NCBI RefSeq assembly: GCF_002906165.1
Contig: NZ_PPCN01000015.1
Coordinates: 1 to 64,000, forward strand
Reading direction: 5' to 3'
Origin: Roseibium marinum
GTDB taxonomy: Bacteria; Pseudomonadota; Alphaproteobacteria; Rhizobiales; Stappiaceae
Length of the DNA stretch: 64,000 bases
Below, piece after piece: positions 58,694 through 64,000 of the stretch. The position numbers and the translations under genes were made by a program. Below the pieces are notes generated by a model that was not told the origin of the DNA, searched no databases, and saw only the letters and a list, made by a program, of their open reading frames with translations. How positions within the stretch are numbered: position 1 is the stretch's first letter; every line of letters begins with the position of its first letter.

Positions 58694-60184
58694 CTAATGC
58701 CCCAGAAGTTTTTCCATGGCGCCCGGCTTGTCGTGGATCGCAAGGCTGTCGACGATGGTTTCCGATGCCTCGTTCATTCCGACGATGTCCACTTCCGCGC
58801 CTTCCCGGCGGAATTTCAGGACTGCCATGTCGAGTGCGGCGACCGATGAGATATCCCAGATATGGGCGCGGCTGACATCGATCGTCACCTTCTCAGCGGC
58901 TTCCTTGAAGTCGAGCGCTTTCATGAAATCCTCCGAAGAGGCGAAGAACAGCTGTCCAGCGATCCGGTAGGTCCGGTGGCGCCCGTCCGGGCTGATCGTC
59001 GTGGTCACGCGGAAGATCTGCGAGATCTTCCAGGCGAAGAACAGGCCCGAGAGCAACACGCCGACGAGCACGCCGATGGCAAGGTTGTGGGTGTAGACCA
59101 CGAAGAACACCGTCGCCAGCATGACGATGGAAGACGAGCGGGGATGTTCCTTCAGGTTCTTGATCGAACTCCACGAGAATGTCCCGATCGACACCATGAT
59201 CATGATCGACACCAGGGCCGCCATGGGGATCTGGCCGACGAGATCGCCCAGAACGACCACCATGAACAGGAGAAAGACGCCGGCGGCGAAGCAGGACAGG
59301 CGTCCGCGTCCACCGGATTTCACGTTGATCATCGACTGGCCGATCATGGCGCAACCGGCCATGCCGCCGATGAAGCCGGTCGCCGTGTTGGCGATGCCCT
59401 GGCCGATGCATTCCTGGTTCCGGTCGGAAGGCGTATCGGTGAGATCGTCGACGATCTGCTGCGTCATCAGGCTTTCCAGCAGGCCGACCACTGCGACGGC
59501 GAGCGAATAGGGGAAGATGATCTGCAGGGTCTCGAAAGTCAGCGGGATGTCCGGGAGCAGGAATATCGGCAGCGTGTCCGGGAGTTCTCCCATGTCGCCG
59601 ACGGTGCGCACGTCCCAGCCGAAGGCGATCGACAGGACGGTCAGCACGATGATCGTGACCAGCGGCGAGGGGATGACCTTGGTCACGCGCGGGAACAGAT
59701 AGATGATCGCCAGACCGGCGGCCACGAGAGCGAATGTCAGGAGCGGGACGCGCGAGGGATCCAGTTCCGGCAGCTGCGCCATGAAGATCAGGATCGCAAG
59801 CGCGTTGACGAAACCGGTCATGACGGAGCGGGAAACGAACCGCATCACGTATCCGAGCTTCAGCAATCCCGCGCCGATCTGCAGCAGACCCGCAAGAACG
59901 GTCGTGGCAAGCAGATATTGCAGTCCGTAATCCTTGACCAGCGTCACCATGAGCACCGCCGTCGCGGCGGTCGCCGCCGAGATCATGCCCGGACGGCCAC
60001 CGGTTATGGCGACAAGCACGGCAATGGAAAAGGAGGCATACAGGCCGACCTTCGGATCGACACCGGCGATGATGGAGAAGGCGATCGCCTCCGGGATCAG
60101 GGCGAGCGCGACGACGAGGCCCGACAGCAGGTCCGCCCGGACGTTGCCCGTCCATTGGTTTTTGTATTGAGTAAAGGAGATCAT
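58694..60184 (-). CDS. SulP-family anion transporter with STAS domain
   Basis: 496-residue inner-membrane transporter. The N-terminal membrane part has the SulP signature ([25 protein letters not shown], residues about 30-55; [25 protein letters not shown] near 275-300). The C-terminal STAS domain occupies the last 110 residues ([30 protein letters not shown]). SulP proteins move sulfate, bicarbonate or related anions. It is co-transcribed with a universal stress protein. Which anion is carried is not clear; the short STAS-ended form resembles the bicarbonate-type branch but that is uncertain. Confidence 0.91.
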   Translation of the reverse strand: MISFTQYKNQWTGNVRADLLSGLVVALALIPEAIAFSIIAGVDPKVGLYASFSIAVLVAITGGRPGMISAATAATAVLMVTLVKDYGLQYLLATTVLAGLLQIGAGLLKLGYVMRFVSRSVMTGFVNALAILIFMAQLPELDPSRVPLLTFALVAAGLAIIYLFPRVTKVIPSPLVTIIVLTVLSIAFGWDVRTVGDMGELPDTLPIFLLPDIPLTFETLQIIFPYSLAVAVVGLLESLMTQQIVDDLTDTPSDRNQECIGQGIANTATGFIGGMAGCAMIGQSMINVKSGGRGRLSCFAAGVFLLFMVVVLGDLVGQIPMAALVSIMIMVSIGTFSWSSIKNLKEHPRSSSIVMLATVFFVVYTHNLAIGVLVGVLLSGLFFAWKISQIFRVTTTISPDGRHRTYRIAGQLFFASSEDFMKALDFKEAAEKVTIDVSRAHIWDISSVAALDMAVLKFRREGAEVDIVGMNEASETIVDSLAIHDKPGAMEKLLGH

Positions 60185-60658
60185 AAACAGCCCAAAGTCC
60201 TGTCATCCGGAGCGGCATTTCCGGCTACGGTGGTTCAAGATAATGTTTCGGGTTGTCCGGCGGATAGGCGGCCGGAAGAGCCACCCGGGAATCTCACCCG
60301 GGTCCGTGTGATCCGGATCTCATAGCGTGTTGCAGTGCAAAAGCCAAGTCTTGAAAGGGCCGGAACCGCGACGGCCCGCACCAGCGTTCAGACAGGAGGA
60401 CCCTGGCTTCTTTCACCAAACGGCTATGATGATATCATGGCAATCCTTCCTGCAATGAAGGGTGGATTGCCTGGTTGTCCAAGGGTAAAATTTTCCCCGC
60501 GAGGTCGGCTTTGCCGGTGCTGCGTTCCTTCCTCCATGTGCAAAGATCAGGAAAGATTTGACAACAGCGCCCGTGTGATGGCGTTTGTGGGCAAAGACGC
60601 GGATCGTGCTTCGGGCACATGCGTTGACGCATAATGATGTTGAATTTGGAGGCTTAAA
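60185..60658. other. Divergent intergenic region
   Basis: About 474 bp between the divergent SulP and transaldolase genes. No frame with coding character was found. A short palindrome ATGATATCAT lies at 60429-60438. GGAGG at 60648-60652 is the transaldolase ribosome site. Promoters for both genes should be here. Confidence 0.6.
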
Positions 60659-61615
60659 ATGGCGAGTGTGCTTGAACAACTCAGAAACATGACGGTCGTT
60701 GTCGCGGACACCGGCGATGTTGCGGCTGTAAAGGCCTTTGCACCGGTGGATTGCACAACGAACCCGTCGCTGGTGCTGGGAGCGCTCAAGGACCCGGCAT
60801 CGGAAGCCCTGATCGTACGTGAGATCGAAACCGGGCGCAAAAACGGCCTTTCGCCGGAGCAGGTCACGGATGTCCTGACGGTCGCCATCGGCGCAGAGTT
60901 GACGACGCTGGTGCCGGGCCGTGTCTCGACGGAAGTGGATGCCTGCCTGTCTTTCGATACCGAAGCTTCGGTCAAGCGGGCACACGCGATCATCGCCGAA
61001 TACGACAGGCGCGGCGTCGGCAAGGAACGGATCCTCATCAAGCTCGCTTCGACCTGGGAAGGCATCCGCGCCGCCGAGATCCTGCAGCGCGAGGGCATCG
61101 ACTGCAATTTGACGCTGCTGTTTTCCATGGCTCAGGCGGTGGCCTGCGCCGATGCCGGCGCCTTTCTGATTTCACCCTTCGTCGGCCGCATCACCGACTG
61201 GTACAAGAAGGCGGAAGGGCGCGACAGTTATGCGCCCGACGAAGACCCGGGTGTCAAATCGGTCCGCTCGATCTACGACTATTACAAGTCCAACGGCATC
61301 TCCACCATCGTGATGGGGGCTTCGTTCCGCAACACCGGGCAGATCAAGGCCCTGGCGGGTTGCGATAACCTGACCATTGCGCCGAAGCTGTTGACCGAGC
61401 TGGAAAACGATACCTCCGAATTGAAAAGGGTGCTGTCGCCGGAAAACGCCACGGGCGTCGCTCCCGTCAAAATGGGCGAGGCGGCGTTCCGCTGGCAGAT
61501 GAACGCGGACCCGATGGCAACCGAAAAACTCGCCGAGGGCATCCGCAACTTCGACAAGGACCACAAGACGCTGATCACCCTCGTGGCGGAGCGCATGAAG
61601 GCTTCCGCCGCCTGA
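60659..61615 (+). CDS. tal: Transaldolase
   Basis: 318-residue TalB-type transaldolase of the non-oxidative pentose phosphate pathway, transferring a dihydroxyacetone unit between sugar phosphates. Motifs: [11 protein letters not shown] near residue 34, the Schiff-base Lys in [16 protein letters not shown] (about 130) and [30 protein letters not shown]. Length is right for the E. coli type. GGAGG precedes the ATG. It stands alone with a terminator-like hairpin downstream. Confidence 0.95.
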   Translation: MASVLEQLRNMTVVVADTGDVAAVKAFAPVDCTTNPSLVLGALKDPASEALIVREIETGRKNGLSPEQVTDVLTVAIGAELTTLVPGRVSTEVDACLSFDTEASVKRAHAIIAEYDRRGVGKERILIKLASTWEGIRAAEILQREGIDCNLTLLFSMAQAVACADAGAFLISPFVGRITDWYKKAEGRDSYAPDEDPGVKSVRSIYDYYKSNGISTIVMGASFRNTGQIKALAGCDNLTIAPKLLTELENDTSELKRVLSPENATGVAPVKMGEAAFRWQMNADPMATEKLAEGIRNFDKDHKTLITLVAERMKASAA

Positions 61616-61631
61616 CGATGGACGTTGCCTG

Positions 61632-61665
61632 AAGCCGCGTGTCCGTTCCGGCGGACCGCGGCTTT
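61632..61665 (+). terminator. Terminator-like hairpin after transaldolase
   Basis: AAGCCGCGTGTCCG (61632-61645) pairs with CGGACCGCGGCTTT (61652-61665) with one bulged base; only a short T run ends the stem. It lies 17 bp after the transaldolase stop and before the lumazine synthase gene. No FMN riboswitch pattern was found in this leader. Confidence 0.6.
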
Positions 61666-61747
61666 CAAATTGCGCGGCGGCAATTTCCGGCGTTAAACAT
61701 TAAGGGGGGCGCTGACCCGGCTGGGCGCACAGCAAACCTCAAGAAAC

Positions 61748-62218
61748 ATGCAAAAAGGAACGGGATCTTTGAGCAGAACCAGGAAATTCGCCTTCATAAA
61801 GGCGCGCTGGCACGCGAACATCGTCGACAAGGCGTTCGAGGGCTTCAAGCAGAGACTGTCGGAGCTGGATGCGGAGGCCGACGTGGAAAGCTTCGATGTT
61901 CCAGGCGCTTTCGAAATGCCGCTCATTGCGCTCAAATTGGCCGAAACGGGAAAATACGACGCTATCGCCGCCGCTGCGCTTGTCGTCGACGGTGGTATCT
62001 ACCGCCACGATTTTGTCGCTCAGGCGGTCGTTTCAGGACTGATGGATGCCGGGCTCAAGTCGGGCGTTCCGGTGCTCTCGGTCTCCCTGACGCCGCATCA
62101 TTTCCAGCCGACCAGTGACCATGAAGGCTTTTTCAGCGAGCATTTCGTCAAGAAGGGCAGGGAAGCCGCGGACGCCGCAGTCAGCGCGGCCGATCTGGTG
62201 GCGCAGCTCGGCGCGTAA
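61748..62218 (+). CDS. ribH: 6,7-dimethyl-8-ribityllumazine synthase, type 2 (RibH2)
   Basis: 156-residue enzyme of riboflavin synthesis that condenses the ribityl-aminouracil with the butanone phosphate. Conserved segments: FIKARWHANIVDKAFEGF (N-terminal strand with Trp as in type 2), DVPGAFEMPLIALKLA (pyrimidine site) and the catalytic His-containing loop VVDGGIYRHDFVAQAVV, with GVPVLSVSLTPHHF replacing the usual type 1 VLTxxxxEQA region. These mark the decameric RibH2 type seen in Brucella and rhizobia. The first ATG is used; a TTG at 61769 with AAAGGAACGGG before it is an alternative. Confidence 0.92.
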   Translation: MQKGTGSLSRTRKFAFIKARWHANIVDKAFEGFKQRLSELDAEADVESFDVPGAFEMPLIALKLAETGKYDAIAAAALVVDGGIYRHDFVAQAVVSGLMDAGLKSGVPVLSVSLTPHHFQPTSDHEGFFSEHFVKKGREAADAAVSAADLVAQLGA

Positions 62219-62271
62219 CCAGTTGCTTCCGCGCGGAGACTGCCCGACTCTGGTTATCACCCGTCGGCCGC

Positions 62272-62317
62272 CCCGGACTTGATCCGGAGCCGCCGGTGGT
62301 CCCGGATCAAGTCCGGG
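62272..62317. repeat. Intergenic palindromic repeat, 16-bp perfect arms
   Basis: CCCGGACTTGATCCGG (62272-62287) and CCGGATCAAGTCCGGG (62302-62317) flank a 14-bp spacer. Each arm is itself nearly self-complementary. Such CCGGACTTGATCCGG elements recur in intergenic regions of many alphaproteobacteria, so this is probably a dispersed small repeat that also acts as a transcription barrier between the converging ribH and SorC genes. Confidence 0.8.
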
Positions 62318-62365
62318 ACAGCACTCGGGGTGCGGTTGACGTACCTGCATATCGGCACTCTGGTA

Positions 62366-62388
62366 CCGGTTGGCGCTTTGCCAACCGG
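62366..62388. terminator. Hairpin between convergent genes
   Basis: CCGGTTGGC (62366-62374) and GCCAACCGG (62380-62388) around GCTTT, 41 bp beyond the SorC stop on its reverse-strand transcript. No T run is seen. Likely a stabilising or terminating structure shared by convergent ribH and SorC transcripts. Confidence 0.5.
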
Positions 62389-62429
62389 GAACAGGAATGC
62401 ATATGCTGGCCTTTCCGCCAGACTGAATC

Positions 62430-63413
62430 CTAAAGTGGCTTTGCCTGCGCTTCGGCTTGAGGCGTGGCGACCAGCCGTTCGGCGGTGAACCTGTCGGTGA
62501 TCAGGACGTCGATCTTGCCGGTTCTCAGCGCGCCGCGTATGGCCTCGGTTTTGGTTTCGCCGCCCGCCAGCGCGACGACACGCTCTATATGCTCCAGATC
62601 TTCCAGCGGCATGCCGATCACCCGGTCATCGAGCGGGGTTTTGACGGTTCCGCCGTCCTGGTCGAAGAACCTCAGGCTGATGTCGCCGACGCCCCCGGCC
62701 TCCTTGACCGCGGCCAGTTCGTTCGGCGTGAAAATATTGCCGGAGCGGGCCAGCATCCAGGACGGTTCGAGCGCGCCGATGCCGACAATGGCGAGCGTTA
62801 TGCGGCTGAACAGGTCGATGGTCTCGCGGATGTAAGGGTCGCTGAGCAGAACGAGCTTGGCTTCCCGCGATTGTGCGACACCGGGGGCGCTCAGCAGCCG
62901 CGCCTCGGCGCCGGTCAGTTTGGCAAGGCGCGAGGTCAGTTGCGTGGCGTGGATCTGAACCGTCGGGTCGCCCATGCCGCCCAGGGTCTGGACAACGTAT
63001 TTCGCCTTGCCGTTCTTCATCGGATGGATGTTGTCGACCATCTTGAGAATGGTCTGGCTCCAGCTGGAAACGCCGATGATCTCGCCGGGCTGCAAGGTGG
63101 CCTCGATGATATGCGCGGCCGCTTCGCCGATGCGGGCCATGATCGCGCCTTCGCGGTCCTCGGAGCATTCCACCACGATGGCCTCGGCGAGCCCGAACGC
63201 TTCCCTGAGCCCCGTCTCCAGTTCGCTGTAGGTCCCCGACGGGGCGACGACCGTGGTGCGCACGATCTCCTCGTCCTGAGCCTTCTTGAGCATTCGGGAG
63301 ACCGTTGCCTGGGAGATGCGCAGATGTTTGGCGATATCGGCCTGCCGCTTGCCTTCGATGTGATACATCTGGGCAACCCGAGCGATCATGCGTAATTCAT
63401 TCAGGCGCGACAC
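62430..63413 (-). CDS. SorC/DeoR-type sugar-responsive transcriptional regulator
   Basis: 327-residue regulator. N-terminal HTH MIARVAQMYHIEGKRQADIAKHLRISQATVSRMLKKAQDEEIV, then the SorC sugar-binding domain with GVSSWSQTILKMVDNI, VVQTLGGMGDPTVQIHATQLTSRLA, LAIVGIGALEPSWML and GDISLRFFDQDG. It starts with GTG at 63413, supported by TGGAG nine bases upstream. It lies 46 bp after an FGGY kinase gene in the same direction, suggesting control of a sugar or polyol operon by a phosphorylated sugar. Confidence 0.91.
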   Translation of the reverse strand: MSRLNELRMIARVAQMYHIEGKRQADIAKHLRISQATVSRMLKKAQDEEIVRTTVVAPSGTYSELETGLREAFGLAEAIVVECSEDREGAIMARIGEAAAHIIEATLQPGEIIGVSSWSQTILKMVDNIHPMKNGKAKYVVQTLGGMGDPTVQIHATQLTSRLAKLTGAEARLLSAPGVAQSREAKLVLLSDPYIRETIDLFSRITLAIVGIGALEPSWMLARSGNIFTPNELAAVKEAGGVGDISLRFFDQDGGTVKTPLDDRVIGMPLEDLEHIERVVALAGGETKTEAIRGALRTGKIDVLITDRFTAERLVATPQAEAQAKPL

Positions 63414-63448
63414 GTCATCAGCTCCAGTTGGTTCGGGTCCGGCTCCTA

Positions 63449-63462
63449 TGAATAAATATTCA
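63449..63462. promoter_or_regulatory. Palindrome upstream of the SorC gene
   Basis: TGAATAAATATTCA is symmetric except for its two central bases; the adjacent TCAAATATTGA (63460-63470) is symmetric about its central T and overlaps the kinase stop. The AT-rich pair sits 36-57 bp before the SorC start. A SorC-family operator is plausible but unproven. Confidence 0.35.
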
Positions 63463-64000
63463 AATATTGATAATTGTCGAGCGGGTAATTGCGATCTGCC
63501 AGTTTTCCAGCGATCGAGCCCGCGTTTCGTCGGCCATATCGGGGCTCAGTTCCGTGCCGCTTCTCTTCAGTCCTGAAATGGTCGCCAGGTCCGGCCAGAC
63601 ACCCGCCGCGAGGCCTGCCAGATAGGCCGCTCCCAGGGCGGAGGCCTCGGTATTGTCGCACATCGTGACAGGGTGGTTGAGATAATCGGCAACCAGCTTC
63701 ATCAGGAAGGGATTGCGGCTCGGGCCGCCATCGACGTAAAGCCGCCCGATTCCGTGCCCGGTCGCGCTCGCCATGATCCGGTAGATGTCGTTCACCTGAA
63801 AGGCCATGCTCTCGGCGGCCGCGCGGGCGACATGGGCCGGACCTGAGGAGAATGTGAGGCCGCTTATCAGGCCACGTGCGTCCGCCTGCCAGTGAGGCGC
63901 GCCGAGACCGACATGCGCCGGCACCAGGGTAACGCCCAGGCATTCGTCGACGGTCTGCGCGAGCTCCAGAAGGGCGTCGACGCTTTCCAGGCCAAGCAAT
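63460..64000 (-). CDS. FGGY-family carbohydrate kinase (C-terminal part, cut by window edge)
   Basis: About 180 residues of the C-terminal actin-like domain of an FGGY kinase; the N-terminal part lies beyond 64000. Visible motifs: LVPAHVGLGAPHWQADARGLISGLTFSSGPAHVARAAAESMAFQ and the ATP-site LYVDGGPSRNPFLMKLVADYLNHPV with ASALGAAYLAGLAAGVW. The pattern is close to glycerol kinase and related polyol kinases (erythritol, xylitol). The SorC regulator follows downstream, so a polyol catabolic operon probably continues to the right. Confidence 0.9.
   Translation of the reverse strand, partial: LLGLESVDALLELAQTVDECLGVTLVPAHVGLGAPHWQADARGLISGLTFSSGPAHVARAAAESMAFQVNDIYRIMASATGHGIGRLYVDGGPSRNPFLMKLVADYLNHPVTMCDNTEASALGAAYLAGLAAGVWPDLATISGLKRSGTELSPDMADETRARSLENWQIAITRSTIINI

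Noticed and set aside
58862-60325. Forward frame of 487 codons opposite the SulP gene
   Set aside because: Shadow of the SulP transporter; Arg/Asp/His/Gln-rich with no domain.
60335-60634. Forward frame of 99 codons before transaldolase
   Set aside because: No ribosome site or coding character, and no recognisable protein; left as intergenic.

Overview
The window is GC-rich, densely packed bacterial DNA dominated by periplasmic-binding-protein ABC importers, each next to its own regulator and catabolic enzymes. A type-2 lumazine synthase (RibH2), the Urt/Fmd amide operon, Tat-exported binding proteins and MocR/GntR/LacI/SorC regulators point to a free-living heterotrophic alphaproteobacterium, probably Hyphomicrobiales (a Stappiaceae-like marine bacterium would fit). 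That placement is inference from gene content; no rRNA or tRNA gene was recognised in the window.

Layout. 1-4127: a branched-chain-amino-acid-type ABC importer (binding protein cut by the window edge, LivH, LivM, LivG, LivF) followed by a RidA-family protein. 4128-11226: an unusual block with AT-rich flanks. It holds a small reverse-strand ORF with a strong inverted repeat at its end, a SARP-like/TolB-like/TPR regulator, a PAP2/vanadium-haloperoxidase-fold protein with nine Gly-Gly-Val repeats at its N terminus, a cytoplasmic subtilase, and an SGNH-hydrolase-like protein whose nucleophile Ser is Ala. 11227-19692: a FadR-type GntR regulator with tandem operators, a Cys/Met-metabolism PLP enzyme, a carbohydrate-type ABC importer, a phosphoribosyltransferase and an M20 amidohydrolase.

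20074-29551: a LacI-controlled locus with a ribose-type importer, a phosphotriesterase-family hydrolase, a DUF1355-type protein, a PfkB kinase (reverse), an SgcQ/BtpA protein, a TenA-like protein and an N-carbamoylase-like amidase. 29575-37132 (reverse): a LacI-controlled operon joining a PotABCD-type importer to a nucleoside hydrolase and adenine deaminase, which suggests nucleoside uptake and purine salvage. 37290-46012: an SDR, an omega-amino-acid:pyruvate aminotransferase, a divergent MocR regulator and a second PotDABC-type importer. Matching direct repeats with a 22-bp period lie in front of both the aminotransferase and the importer, suggesting one MocR regulon.

46117-57597: urtABCDE-fmdA-fmdB (uptake of urea or short-chain amides plus formamidase), divergent from a sensor in which an NCS1-like permease is fused to a Cys-rich segment, histidine kinase and receiver, followed by a LuxR-type response regulator. 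A sigma54-like promoter precedes the sensor. 57829-64000: a two-domain universal stress protein with a SulP anion transporter, transaldolase, RibH2, then a SorC regulator and the cut C-terminal part of an FGGY carbohydrate kinase.

The block at 4.1-11.2 kb is the least explained by known pathways. The other good candidates for new biology are the 20-29.5 kb catabolic locus and the permease-kinase fusion.
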